From assembly GCA_964406605.1 (NCBI GenBank), contig CAYOSF010000018.1, positions 1 through 53,390 of the forward strand: a stretch of DNA of 53,390 nucleotides, given 5' to 3'. Below are positions 17,508 through 25,965 of the stretch, in pieces. A program made the position numbers and the translations under genes. The notes beneath the pieces were generated by a model. The model had not been told where the DNA came from. It saw only the letters and a program-made list of their open reading frames with translations, and made no database searches. Position 1 is the first letter of the stretch, and each line of letters begins with the position of its first letter. The stretch comes from CAYOSF01 sp964406605 (GTDB lineage Bacteria; Chloroflexota; Dehalococcoidia; DSTF01; RBG-16-68-14).

Positions 17508-17526
17508 TTCGAATCCGAATTGTCAA
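17499..17526 (-). promoter_or_regulatory. Sigma70-type promoter of the dcw operon
   Basis: On the minus strand TTGACA (17521-17526) is a perfect -35. After 16 nt comes TAAAAT (17499-17504), one change from the -10 consensus. Transcription should start near 17492, about 80 nt before the mraZ TTG. The AT content of the stretch is high for this genome. Confidence 0.8.
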
Positions 17527-17572
17527 CCCCGATTAGCCGAATTTCCCCACCTTAATTTTCCGGCGCCTGTGC

Positions 17573-17578
17573 TATCAT
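17573..17578 (+). promoter_or_regulatory. -10-like element of mogA
   Basis: TATCAT ends 9 nt before the mogA ATG, with no good -35 upstream. GGAG overlaps the start of any transcript. If used, the mRNA would have almost no leader. Confidence 0.35.
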
Positions 17579-17587
17579 GGAGCCACC

Positions 17588-18097
17588 ATGGCGATCCGAG
17601 CAGGGATTCTCACCATCAGCGACAAGGCTTCGCGTGGGGAACGGGTCGACACCAGCGGCAGCGCCGTCTCCGAGCTGCTGGTGACCATCGGCGCCGCAAT
17701 CGAGCGTTCAGAGGTCGTTCCAGACGAACCGGAGCGAATCGCCGCCACGCTCAGTGCGTGGGCCGACTCCGACGAGCTAGACCTCATCGTCACCACCGGC
17801 GGCACCGGCCTCGGGCCGCGCGACGTCACGCCGGAGGCGACCTCCCAGGTGATCCAGAGGCCGGTGCCCGGCCTGTCTGAACTCATGCGCTCGTCCGGAC
17901 TCAGACACACGCCGATGGCGGCCCTCTCCCGAGGAGTCGCCGGCGTCCGCGGCCGCTGTCTCATCATCAACCTGCCCGGCAGCGAGAAGGGCGTCCGCGA
18001 GAGTCTAGGCGCGGTGGTGGACCTGCTCCCGCACGCGGTCGAGCTGCTCCGCGGCCGCGTTGGCGACCACGCCGCTCCCCCCAGCCCGCGCTCCTAG
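17588..18097 (+). CDS. mogA: Molybdopterin adenylyltransferase-like protein (MogA/MoaB family)
   Basis: Proteins of this family adenylate molybdopterin before metal insertion in molybdenum cofactor synthesis. The 169 residues match the family from GILTISDKASRGERVD at the N-terminus through TTGGTGLGPRDVTPEAT (about 69-85) to LPGSEKGVRESL near the C-terminus. No other cofactor gene is nearby, so MogA versus MoaB activity cannot be separated here. It is divergent from mraZ (175-nt shared region) and 3 nt ahead of trmD, so it probably leads the trmD transcript. Confidence 0.9.
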   Translation: MAIRAGILTISDKASRGERVDTSGSAVSELLVTIGAAIERSEVVPDEPERIAATLSAWADSDELDLIVTTGGTGLGPRDVTPEATSQVIQRPVPGLSELMRSSGLRHTPMAALSRGVAGVRGRCLIINLPGSEKGVRESLGAVVDLLPHAVELLRGRVGDHAAPPSPRS

Positions 18098-18100
18098 CCA

Positions 18101-18847
18101 ATGCGCATCGATATCCTCACCCTCTTCCCGGAGATGTTTCGCGGGCCGTTCGAGGCCAGCATCATCGGGCGGGCGGCAGAGCAGAGCATTGTCGAAATCT
18201 CGTTCCACGACCTGCGGGCGTGGGGTGAGGGCCGCCATAGAATCGTGGACGACTACACCTTCGGCGGCGGCGCGGGCATGGTGCTCAAGCCCGGCCCTGT
18301 CTTCAGCGCGGTCGAGACAGTTCGGCCGCTGTCGCCGGAACCCGGTCGCATGGTGCTCCTCACACCGCAGGGCCGGTTGCTTACCCAAACCATCGTGGAG
18401 GAGCTAGCCGGCCTCGACCGCATCATTCTGCTCTGCGGGCACTACGAGGGCGTGGACGAGCGCGTGCGCGAGCACCTCGTCGACGACGAGATCAGCGTCG
18501 GCGACTACGTCCTTTCCGGCGGTGAGCCGGCAGCGATGGTCCTGGTCGACGCAGTAGTGCGTCGGTTGCCCGGCGCGCTCGGCGGAGAAGCGTCGCTCGA
18601 AGAGGAGTCGCACACGCAGGGCCTGCTCGAGTACCCGCAGTACACCCGCCCGGCCGAGTTCCGAGGATGGCGTGTGCCGGACATTCTTTTGTCGGGACAC
18701 CATGAGGAGGTCAGGCGCTGGCGGCGCCGCCAGAGCCTGCTGCGCACGGCCCGCCGCCGCCCCGACCTCCTGCGTCAAGCCTGCCTTGCCGAGGACGAGC
18801 GGCGATGGCTGGAGGAGGAACTGGAGACCAAGCTACGAGAGGATTGA
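18101..18847 (+). CDS. trmD: tRNA (guanine-37-N1) methyltransferase TrmD
   Basis: TrmD methylates G37 next to the anticodon in tRNAs, preventing +1 frameshifts. The 248-residue SPOUT enzyme starts MRIDILTLFPEMF and has FHDLRAW, DDYTFGGGAGMV, the knot motifs LLCGHYEGVDERV and ISVGDYVLSGGEPAAMV, and RPAEFRGWRVPDILLSGHH. Length is normal. It pairs with rplS downstream, the usual order, but the rest of the usual cluster (ffh-rpsP-khpA-rimM) lies about 11 kb away. Confidence 0.97.
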   Translation: MRIDILTLFPEMFRGPFEASIIGRAAEQSIVEISFHDLRAWGEGRHRIVDDYTFGGGAGMVLKPGPVFSAVETVRPLSPEPGRMVLLTPQGRLLTQTIVEELAGLDRIILLCGHYEGVDERVREHLVDDEISVGDYVLSGGEPAAMVLVDAVVRRLPGALGGEASLEEESHTQGLLEYPQYTRPAEFRGWRVPDILLSGHHEEVRRWRRRQSLLRTARRRPDLLRQACLAEDERRWLEEELETKLRED

Positions 18848-18913
18848 GCCGTCGTCGTGCTTCGGGTGGGCGGACAGCCATCAACGGGGTCGACGTTTGT
18901 CGGCCGGCTCGCC

Positions 18914-18942
18914 TTGTCCCTATCTCCTCGGCTCGGTAGCAT
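18914..18942 (+). promoter_or_regulatory. Possible promoter of rplS
   Basis: TTGTCC (18914-18919) and TAGCAT (18937-18942) are 17 nt apart. The -10 ends 9 nt before the rplS ATG, so the transcript would be nearly leaderless. The rplS start has no clear Shine-Dalgarno site, which fits. Confidence 0.4.
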
Positions 18943-18951
18943 GCCAGAAGC

Positions 18952-19302
18952 ATGGAACTCAGCGCGTCGATCCTCGATCTCAAGGCCAACCCGAACATCG
19001 ACGAGTTCGCGCCGGGCGATACGGTCCGGGTGCACGCCAAGGTGGTGGAGGGAGAGCGGGAGCGCGTCCAGGTCTTCGAGGGCGTGGTCATCCGCCGCCG
19101 GAACTCCGGCTCCAGCTCCAACTTCACCGTGCGCCGGGTCACCCACGGCGTAGGCGTGGAACGCACCTTCGCTATCCACTCGCCTCGCGTCGATAGGGTC
19201 CAGGTGGTGCGGAGAGGGAAGGTGCGACGGGCCAAGCTCTACTATCTGCGCGGCCGCACAGGAAGGGCGGCTCGTATCAAGGAGCCCGCACGGCAGCGGT
19301 AG
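18952..19302 (+). CDS. rplS: Ribosomal protein bL19
   Basis: bL19 sits at the 30S-50S interface of the large subunit. The 116 residues contain FAPGDTVRVHAKVVEGERER, the family core VFEGVVIRRRNSG, FTVRRVTHGVGVERTFAIHSP and the C-terminal VRRAKLYYLRGRTGRAARIKE. Length is normal. It follows trmD after 104 nt; that gap has a possible promoter but no Shine-Dalgarno before the ATG. Confidence 0.97.
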   Translation: MELSASILDLKANPNIDEFAPGDTVRVHAKVVEGERERVQVFEGVVIRRRNSGSSSNFTVRRVTHGVGVERTFAIHSPRVDRVQVVRRGKVRRAKLYYLRGRTGRAARIKEPARQR

Positions 19303-19382
19303 CGGGCCGGTGTTACTAGACCCATTCCATCCTCGCCTGCTACGCTTATTCCGCACGAACCACAGATTCAGAGGAGGGCCGT

Positions 19383-20015
19383 GTGGCAATCCTGCCAATC
19401 CGGATGGCCGGCGATCCGGTCCTGCGCCAGAAGGCGAAGAAGGTGCGGACCATAGACGCCTCCATCCAGAAGCTCATCGATGACATGATCGAGACCATGC
19501 GGGACGCGCCGGGAGTCGGCTTGGCCGGCAACCAGGTGGGTGTGCCGCTCCGCGTCGCCGTCATCGAGGTGCCCGAGGAAACGGAGGAGGGCGAGGATGA
19601 CGCCCCGCGGGAGCCGCCGGCCCGTCAGCTCTACACTCTTATCAACCCTCAGATCGTCAAACGCTCCGGCCGGCGACGCCTGGAGGAAGGCTGCCTCTCA
19701 CTGCCTGGATACAAAGCGGAACTCACCCGATCCGTCAGTGTAACCGTCAAGGGCCTGAGCCGGGACGGGAGGGAAGTGCGCATCAAAGCGCAAGACAACC
19801 TTCTAGCAGAGGCTCTGGAGCACGAGATCGACCACCTCAACGGTGTTCTCTACATCGACCACCTCGAGACGCTGGACGAGTTGGTGAGGATCGAGCCGGC
19901 GATCGAGGAGGGAAACGACGACGTCGGGAAGACACCTCCGGACGCTCCAGCCCGGCGGCGCGGAAGGCGCAAGAAGGGCGAGGCAGAGGCCCCGACCGGT
20001 CGGGGTGATTCATGA
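19383..20015 (+). CDS. def: Peptide deformylase
   Basis: Def removes the formyl group from the N-terminal Met of new proteins. The three metal/catalytic motifs are present: GVGLAGNQVG (44-53), EGCLSLPG with metal Cys 104, and LEHEIDHLNG with His 147, catalytic Glu 148 and His 151. Residues 65-82 form an acidic insert and the last 35 or so residues are a charged extension ending in a basic cluster (RRRGRRKKG). The start is GTG with GAGGAGG 5 nt upstream. It overlaps the tRNA nucleotidyltransferase start by 4 nt. No fmt gene is adjacent. Confidence 0.95.
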   Translation: MAILPIRMAGDPVLRQKAKKVRTIDASIQKLIDDMIETMRDAPGVGLAGNQVGVPLRVAVIEVPEETEEGEDDAPREPPARQLYTLINPQIVKRSGRRRLEEGCLSLPGYKAELTRSVSVTVKGLSRDGREVRIKAQDNLLAEALEHEIDHLNGVLYIDHLETLDELVRIEPAIEEGNDDVGKTPPDAPARRRGRRKKGEAEAPTGRGDS

Positions 20016-21598
20016 TGAGCCGCGCAATCCCGCTGACGCCCGCCGTCCGCACGCTTCTGAGCGCCGCCGAACAGCTACTGGCCGGAGAACCCGGCTTCCT
20101 CGTTGGCGGGTCGCTCCGCGACACGATTCTGGACCGTGATGTGAGCGACGTCGACCTCGCGGTTCGCGGCGATGCGCCCAGTTTCGCCCGCGCACTGGCG
20201 GAGCACCTCGACGGACACTTCGTGCTGCTCGACGAGTCGCGCGGCATCGCACGCATCGTTCTCGATAGAGGCCCGGTCCGTTTCATCGACGTCACCAGCA
20301 TGAACGGAGACATCCGGGCGGATCTGGGCCGGCGAGACTTCACCATCGACGCCCTCGCTGTCCCTCTCGACCGGCTCGTCAGAGAAGAGCAGACCGAGAT
20401 CATCGATCCGCACGGCGGCATCGCCGATCTGGAGGACGGCATCGTCCGACTGGTCTCGGAGCGAGCACTCGTGGAAGACCCGCTGCGACTGCTGCGAGCC
20501 GTCCGCCTGGTCGCTCAACTCGGCTTCCGGCTCGCACCGGAGACGGCCGACGCCATTCGCCGCCATGCCCAGCGAATCACGCGCGCGGCGGCCGAGCGCC
20601 AACGCGACGAGCTGGTGCGGTGCCTCGCCACATCCCGCGCGGCTCACTCCTTCCGCCTCATGGACGACTTAGAGCTGCTGGACCGGCTCCTCCCCGAAGT
20701 CACTGCCGGGCGCGGGGTGACCCAGCCCAAGGAGCACTACTGGAACGTCCTCGACCATGCGCTTGAGACCGTGGCCTGCGTCGACTGTCTCCTGTCCGAG
20801 GAGGAACCCGCCGACCGGCGCGAGGCCCGCTTCTGGCACACGCTCTGGAGTTCCTTCGCGCCGTTTCTCCCCGAGTTGCGTCAGCACCTGGCGGAGGAGG
20901 TGAGCGAGGGACGCTCGCGAGCGACGTTACTCAAGCTGGGGGCGCTCCTTCACGACGTAGCGAAGCCGGAAACCCGGTCGCCCGACGCCACCGGCCGCAT
21001 CCGCTTCTTCGGCCACTCCGAGAAAGGAGCCGAAACCGCGCGCCGCGTGCTGCTCCGCTACCGATTCAGTCGCCGGGAGACCGACCTTGTGGCAACGATG
21101 GTGGAGGCGCACCTGCGACCGGGGCAGTTGAGCCAACAGGGTCCGCCCAGCCGGCGCGCCCTCTTCCGTTTCTTCCGCGACACCGGCGAGGCAGCCGAGA
21201 GCGTGCTCCTCCTCAGCCTGGCCGACCATGCCGCGGCCCGCGGCCCCCGCCTGCGCATCGACGGATGGCGCCGCCACGTCGCCTACGTTGCCCATATTCT
21301 GGCTCGACGAAACGAGGAAGAGGCGATCGTGAGGCCGCAGCGCCTCCTAACGGGCGACGATATCATGGCCGAGCTATCGATGGGCCCGGGACCGGAGGTG
21401 GGCCGCCTGCTCGCCGAACTGGAGGAGGCCCAGGCGAGCGGCGAGATCCGCGGTCGCGAAGACGCCCTCGCCTTCGTCCGCAGTCGCCGCCGAGCGCGCG
21501 AAGCAAGCCACACCCTGGAGGTCGGCACTCTCGGGGTGAGACTACACGAGGCCGGGCGGCAGCATGCAGCCCTGGCCAGCACAGGAGGACGCACGTGA
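20012..21598 (+). CDS. Class II tRNA nucleotidyltransferase / poly(A) polymerase with HD domain
   Basis: This family adds or repairs the CCA end of tRNA, or adds poly(A) tails. The 528 residues begin with the nucleotidyltransferase head: FLVGGSLRDTILDRDVSDVD with the DxD metal pair, then RRDFTIDALA. An RNA-binding region follows (EDPLRLLRAVRLVAQLGF). A C-terminal HD domain has LLHDVAKPET (about 309-318) and GHSEKGA, suggesting phosphohydrolase activity as in some CCA enzymes. CCA versus A-only specificity cannot be read safely here. The ATG overlaps the def stop (ATGA); a second ATG follows directly. Confidence 0.9.
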   Translation: MMSRAIPLTPAVRTLLSAAEQLLAGEPGFLVGGSLRDTILDRDVSDVDLAVRGDAPSFARALAEHLDGHFVLLDESRGIARIVLDRGPVRFIDVTSMNGDIRADLGRRDFTIDALAVPLDRLVREEQTEIIDPHGGIADLEDGIVRLVSERALVEDPLRLLRAVRLVAQLGFRLAPETADAIRRHAQRITRAAAERQRDELVRCLATSRAAHSFRLMDDLELLDRLLPEVTAGRGVTQPKEHYWNVLDHALETVACVDCLLSEEEPADRREARFWHTLWSSFAPFLPELRQHLAEEVSEGRSRATLLKLGALLHDVAKPETRSPDATGRIRFFGHSEKGAETARRVLLRYRFSRRETDLVATMVEAHLRPGQLSQQGPPSRRALFRFFRDTGEAAESVLLLSLADHAAARGPRLRIDGWRRHVAYVAHILARRNEEEAIVRPQRLLTGDDIMAELSMGPGPEVGRLLAELEEAQASGEIRGREDALAFVRSRRRAREASHTLEVGTLGVRLHEAGRQHAALASTGGRT

Positions 21599-21666
21599 GA
21601 ACCGCTAGCGGCGCCAGCTTCATCATCGCGCCCGTGATCGCGGCCGAGGAAGGAATGGGAGCCTAG
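21595..21666 (+). CDS. Possible 23-residue ORF coupled to secD
   Basis: A GTG at 21595 overlaps the preceding stop (GTGA) and has a perfect GGAGG 6 nt upstream. The frame gives 23 residues (contains SFIIAPVIAAEEG) and ends TAG at 21664-21666, 5 nt before the secD ATG. It is too short to be a yajC. It may be a translational-coupling ORF or leader for secDF, or chance. Only the placement and Shine-Dalgarno support it. Confidence 0.4.
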   Translation: MRTASGASFIIAPVIAAEEGMGA

Positions 21667-21671
21667 GGACC

Positions 21672-23309
21672 ATGCGCAGATGGTGGCGCCGTATTCTACT
21701 CGTCCTCATCATCGCGCTCACCGCGTTCAGTATCTACGTGGTCTGGCCGTCGGAGCCGGATCGATACCTACCCGACTTCATCCCCTGGCCGGAAGGCCAA
21801 GGCATCGAGTTCAGCATCCCCACGATCGAGGGTGGCACCTTCGGGACGTCCCACATCGAGCGCCGCGCGATGAGCCTGGGCCTCGACCTCCGCGGCGGCA
21901 CCCGGCTGGTGCTGGAGCCTGAAGAGGGTGTGCAAGTGGACGACCTGGGCGCCGCCCTTGATGGCGCCAAGAAGGTGATTGAGCGGCGCGTGAATGAGTT
22001 CGGCGTCGCGGAGTCGGAAGTGAACCGCCTGGGCGGCGACCGATTGGCCGTGCAGCTTCCGGGCATCAAGCCGGACGAGGCGATCCAGAAGATCGGCCGT
22101 ACCGCACTTCTGCAGTTCTGCGAGCCGGTGATGGACGCCCAGGGGAACGTAGCAGTTCTGCGCGAGGGCACGATCCAATACAAGCCACAGACGTGTGAAC
22201 CCGTGCGGGACGAGACCGGCAACATCATCGTCGAGGGCGGCCAGATCACGTACGAGGAATGGAATCCGGACGTCCGGCTCTTCAGCAACGACGAGATCAT
22301 CTGGACGCCGGCAACCGCGGAACTGGGCGGCGTGGAGACCGCCCTGACTGGTGAGTTCCTCAAGCCTACCACCTACGTTGCTGCCGACCCCGTCGTGGGC
22401 ACACCACGGTTGATCTTCGAGTGGAACAGCGATGGGGCGGACATCTCCGAGAAGGTGACCGAACACCTCTCCGACGGCAACTACCCCCTGGCACCGTTCC
22501 TCGACGGGGACCCCATCCGCGGCGACGACGACCAGATCATCGCCCCCAGCGTGCGGAGCGTCATCACCACCATCGGCGAGATCACCGGCCTCAGCCTGGG
22601 CGAAGCGCAGGAACTGAGCAAGCTGCTGAACACCGGCGCATTCCCTATCCCCCTCCGGGTAGTCCAGCAGCAGGACGTCGACGCGACGCTGGGCGAAACT
22701 GCTGTACGCAACAGCGTGATCGCGGGTGAGGTAGCCCTGCTGCTGATCATGCTGTTCATGATCCTCTACTACCGGTTGCCGGGGCTGATGGCGGCACTCG
22801 CTCTGGTCGTCTACACAAGCTATGTGCTGGCCATCTTCAAGTTGTGGCCGGTCACGCTGACGCTGGCCGGCGTCGCCGCCTTCGTCCTCTCCGTCGGGAT
22901 GGCTGTGGACGCCAACATCCTGATCTTCGAACGGATGAAGGAAGAGCTGCGCCTGGGGCGCAACCTGACCGCGGCGCTGGAGGACGGGTTCAATCGCGCC
23001 TGGTCCTCCATCCGCGACAGCAACATCTCAACGCTGATCACGTGTGTCATCCTCTACTGGTTCGGCAATCAGTTCGATGAGGCCGCCATCAAAGGCTTCG
23101 CCATCACCCTTGCCATCGGCGTGCTGGTGAGCATGTTCTCCGCCATCACCGTGACGCGAACGTTCATGCACCTCATCATCAGCTTCCGGCCTTTCGCACG
23201 CCGGCTCGGGCTCTTCGTCTCAGACCTGCCGGAGGATTTGCTGCGAGAGGCCCACCGGATGCCCGCCGTAGCCGGTGGGGCATCCGGACGATCCGGGGAG
23301 CGAGGCTAG
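21672..23309 (+). CDS. secD: Protein translocase subunit SecD
   Basis: SecD with SecF uses the proton gradient to pull proteins out of the SecYEG channel. The 545-residue protein has a first membrane helix (about 7-27), a large external domain starting at the conserved GLDLRGGTRLVLEP, and a block of five helices from about residue 350. In that block are VGMAVDANILIFERMKEE (about 408-425), the SecD/RND signature, and FNRAWSSIRDSNISTL. secF starts 1 nt after the stop. yajC, often upstream, is absent; a 23-codon ORF is there instead. Confidence 0.96.
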   Translation: MRRWWRRILLVLIIALTAFSIYVVWPSEPDRYLPDFIPWPEGQGIEFSIPTIEGGTFGTSHIERRAMSLGLDLRGGTRLVLEPEEGVQVDDLGAALDGAKKVIERRVNEFGVAESEVNRLGGDRLAVQLPGIKPDEAIQKIGRTALLQFCEPVMDAQGNVAVLREGTIQYKPQTCEPVRDETGNIIVEGGQITYEEWNPDVRLFSNDEIIWTPATAELGGVETALTGEFLKPTTYVAADPVVGTPRLIFEWNSDGADISEKVTEHLSDGNYPLAPFLDGDPIRGDDDQIIAPSVRSVITTIGEITGLSLGEAQELSKLLNTGAFPIPLRVVQQQDVDATLGETAVRNSVIAGEVALLLIMLFMILYYRLPGLMAALALVVYTSYVLAIFKLWPVTLTLAGVAAFVLSVGMAVDANILIFERMKEELRLGRNLTAALEDGFNRAWSSIRDSNISTLITCVILYWFGNQFDEAAIKGFAITLAIGVLVSMFSAITVTRTFMHLIISFRPFARRLGLFVSDLPEDLLREAHRMPAVAGGASGRSGERG

Positions 23310-23310
23310 C

Positions 23311-24351
23311 ATGAGCCAACCACCCGCCCTCGACCTGGTCGGCAAACGGGGCTGGTTCTACCTGTTCTCTTTCGTCATCCTGCTGCCCGGCGTCATCTCG
23401 CTCATGATCCCGCCCAGCCTCAAGCCCGGCATCGACTTCAGCAGCGGCTCCACCTTCTCGGTGCGCTTCGAACAACCTATTACGAAGGAGGAGTTGGGAG
23501 GCGCGCTGGCCGACCTCGGCCACCCGGAGGCGCGGGTGCAGGGAACCGGCGAAAACGAGTTTCTGGTGCGCACAAAGGAACTGCGCGGCGCGGCCTCAGC
23601 ACCGCCCGTGGGCCCCGCGCCTCCCTCCGAGCGAGACGCCATTGAAGCCGCACTGCGGGAGCAATTCGGCAACATGACGGACGCCCAAGGCGTGGCCAGC
23701 CCACAGCAGGGTTTCCTGGAGTTCTCATCCATTTCGGCAACCCTGTCGAAGGAGATCGCGCGCAACGCAGGCATCGCGCTGATCGTGGCCTCGGGCGCCA
23801 TCTTCGTCTATCTCTGGTGGTCGTTCCGATCGGTGCCCCAGCCATTCCGCTTCGGGACGGCGGCTGTCCTGGCGCTGCTACACGACGTGCTGTTCGTGGT
23901 CGGCGTCTTTTCGATCCTCGGCAAGTTGATTGACACTGAAGTCAACTCCTTCTTCATCACCGCCCTTCTTACCGTCATCGGCTTCTCAGTGCACGACTCC
24001 ATCGTCGTCTTCGACCGCATACGAGAGACGGTGAACCGCGGCGAATACCGCGCCTTCTCGGAGGCGGTAAACGCCAGCCTGCTGCAGACGATGGGGCGCT
24101 CCCTCAACACCTCCCTCACCCTCGTCTTCGCCGTCCTCGCGCTGCTCCTCATGGGCGGAGAGAGCATCCGCGAGTTCCTCTGGGCGATGCTCGCGGGGAC
24201 GATCACGGGGACCTACAGCTCCGTGTGCATTGCCTCCCAGATCCTGGTCTCCTGGGACGAAGGTGACGTGCCCCGCCTCTTCCGGCGTTTCTTCCCCCGA
24301 CGAGAGCCCGAGGAGGAAGGAGAGACCGAACCGTTCGCCGCGGAGGCCTAG
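23311..24351 (+). CDS. secF: Protein translocase subunit SecF
   Basis: SecF is the RND-type partner of SecD. The 346 residues have an N-terminal helix (FYLFSFVILLPGVISL), the external motif PGIDFSSGSTFSVRFEQ, and five C-terminal helices with the SecF signature GFSVHDSIVVFDRIRET and LNTSLTLVFAVLALLL. I chose ATG 23311, with GAGG 5 nt upstream, over an in-frame start at 23275 inside secD. The acidic tail (EPEEEGETE) is probably cytoplasmic. Confidence 0.96.
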   Translation: MSQPPALDLVGKRGWFYLFSFVILLPGVISLMIPPSLKPGIDFSSGSTFSVRFEQPITKEELGGALADLGHPEARVQGTGENEFLVRTKELRGAASAPPVGPAPPSERDAIEAALREQFGNMTDAQGVASPQQGFLEFSSISATLSKEIARNAGIALIVASGAIFVYLWWSFRSVPQPFRFGTAAVLALLHDVLFVVGVFSILGKLIDTEVNSFFITALLTVIGFSVHDSIVVFDRIRETVNRGEYRAFSEAVNASLLQTMGRSLNTSLTLVFAVLALLLMGGESIREFLWAMLAGTITGTYSSVCIASQILVSWDEGDVPRLFRRFFPRREPEEEGETEPFAAEA

Positions 24352-24411
24352 GCGCGCCCTGCATCGCTGCCCGACGGCGAAGGTAGAAGACGAAAACCGG
24401 AGGTGAATGCG

Positions 24412-24648
24412 ATGAGCCAGTGTGAAAGCTGCGGGATGCCGCTAGGCGAGGACACCACGTCCAAGCTGGACGAACGCTACTGCATTCACTGCCAGGATCA
24501 GCAGTCAGGCGCGCTGGCGACCAAGGAGCAGGTCCGGGAAGGCAGCATCAACGCCGCCATGAGGCTCATGGGAAAGACGAGGGAAGAGGCCGAGAGCATG
24601 GCGGACGAGATGATGCCGAACCTACCGCGCTGGCAGAAGGAAGGCTAA
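24412..24648 (+). CDS. Small zinc-ribbon protein
   Basis: The 78-residue protein has four cysteines arranged CESCGMPL and YCIHC, a treble-clef or zinc-ribbon pair resembling the putative zinc-ribbon family that binds one Zn. The second half (REGSINAAMRLMGKTREEAE) looks helical. GGAGG lies 8 nt before ATG 24412; a GTG at 24403 is an alternative. It follows secF by 60 nt on the same strand. I cannot assign a role. Confidence 0.75.
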   Translation: MSQCESCGMPLGEDTTSKLDERYCIHCQDQQSGALATKEQVREGSINAAMRLMGKTREEAESMADEMMPNLPRWQKEG

Positions 24649-24667
24649 GAACCAGGGGGGCGGTCCG

Positions 24668-24682
24668 CCACGTCAAACGTGG
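24668..24682. terminator. Small symmetric hairpin between convergent genes
   Basis: CCACGT and ACGTGG flank a 3-nt loop in the 99-nt gap between the zinc-ribbon gene and a minus-strand gene. The stem is only 6 bp and no T-tract follows, so this is a weak candidate. Confidence 0.3.
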
Positions 24683-24747
24683 ACAGTACCTCGCCAAGCT
24701 GAGCCATCACTGGACGTTCCGCTACCCGGCGGCAGCGTGCTTCCCGG

Positions 24748-25026
24748 CTATTGCTCCGCACTCGAGGACGGCTGCTCCGGTGCCGGCGATCCCCCGGTAG
24801 GCGGACGCTGGCGGAGAAGAGCGAGGATCTCTTCGTTCTGTTCCTCTATCCGCCGCAGGCTTGCCATCATGAACTTCGGCGGAGCGTCGTCCGGCATGCT
24901 CTCCATCATCCGCCCCATCATGGAGACGCAATGCTGTGCGAGGCCGCCCTTCTCCTCGTCCAGTAGCCGTCGGACCGCGTAGGCACCACCCATCAAGACG
25001 AGCATCATGAACAGCAGCTTCTTCAT
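24748..25026 (-). CDS. Small membrane-anchored protein of unknown function
   Basis: This 92-residue protein begins with a membrane segment (residues 2-22, KKLLFMMLVLMGGAYAVRRLL). A Met-rich helix follows (MMGRMMESMPDD), then a short coiled-coil region (ASLRRIEEQNEEILALLRQR) and a Pro/Ser tail. No catalytic motif is visible. I chose ATG 25026 because GGGAGG lies 5 nt upstream; the frame is open to 25062. It is 120 nt from the PIG-L gene on the same strand. I do not recognise the family. Confidence 0.7.
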   Translation of the reverse strand: MKKLLFMMLVLMGGAYAVRRLLDEEKGGLAQHCVSMMGRMMESMPDDAPPKFMMASLRRIEEQNEEILALLRQRPPTGGSPAPEQPSSSAEQ

Positions 25027-25146
25027 CGTGACCTCCCTACCACTGAGATACGATAGGGACACTCTAAGGCCGGGCCAATTCGCGCCGCAAGACGGAACCA
25101 GCCCCGTCGTGCATCGGCGGAGCGTTTGGGCCGTCTGGAGATCCTT

Positions 25147-25842
25147 CTACTCCAGGACCACCCGTCGGAAGCTCTCGGCGTAGGTGTACGGACTGCCCTC
25201 CGCCTGGCCCTTGGCCATCTCGGGGACGAATTGCTCGATCGGGAAATCGCCGAGCTGGCTCCGGTGCTCGCGCAGGGCCGCTATCTTCATGTCCAGGACG
25301 CTCTCGATATCCACCCAGTGATTGGCGGAGGAGCCCGCGCCCAGCCATAGCTCCGCGACCTTGTGCGGCTCCAGGCCCTCCTCCAGCAGTTCGGGGAAGG
25401 TCAGGCGGTCACGAGCGGCTGGAAAGACGGCGTCGACAGCGGCGTCCCCCGTGGCGCGGTGGTCGGGGTGGTTCGGGTAGTTGTCAGTGATGAAGCGGAC
25501 CGTCGGGTCGAAGGTCACGACCGTATGAGGGCGGTGCGCGCGAATGACGCGGGCCAGGTCGCGGCGAAGATCGAGCGTCGGCTGGAGCATTCCGTCCTCG
25601 TAGCCCAGGAACAGCACCCGCTTGACTCCCAGGCCCGCCGCCGCCCGCTCCTGCTCCTCCTTCCGAACCGCCGCGAGCTGCGCGCTGGTCATGGTCGGAT
25701 CGTCCGACCCCTTGTCGCCGTTCGTGACGATGACGTAGGTGACGTCGGTTCCCTCGCGGACCCAGAGCACCACCGTGCCGGAGACCAGGAACTCGGCGTC
25801 GTCCGCGTGCGGCACGATCACCATCGCTCGGTCAGGCGCCAC
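25147..25842 (-). CDS. PIG-L family deacetylase (LmbE-like)
   Basis: PIG-L/LmbE enzymes are zinc-dependent N-deacetylases, often acting on GlcNAc-linked small molecules such as mycothiol or bacillithiol precursors. The 231 residues have the zinc motif PHADDAEF (11-18, His-x-x-Asp with Asp as base) and HPDH (125-128), plus the typical HRPHTVVTFDP strand. The start is GTG with GGAGG upstream. Substrate cannot be told; no thiol-cofactor gene is nearby. Next on the strand is selB, 123 nt upstream. Confidence 0.88.
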   Translation of the reverse strand: MAPDRAMVIVPHADDAEFLVSGTVVLWVREGTDVTYVIVTNGDKGSDDPTMTSAQLAAVRKEEQERAAAGLGVKRVLFLGYEDGMLQPTLDLRRDLARVIRAHRPHTVVTFDPTVRFITDNYPNHPDHRATGDAAVDAVFPAARDRLTFPELLEEGLEPHKVAELWLGAGSSANHWVDIESVLDMKIAALREHRSQLGDFPIEQFVPEMAKGQAEGSPYTYAESFRRVVLE

Positions 25843-25965
25843 GTCCGGCTATCCTCCTTGACTCTCGAGAATCGGGGACCGCGGCCGAGTAGACAAGCCG
25901 TATCGCGGTAGGCTCACTGAAGCCGGGCCAACGGCGCGGTAGTTCCGGATCTCTGCGCTCCACAC

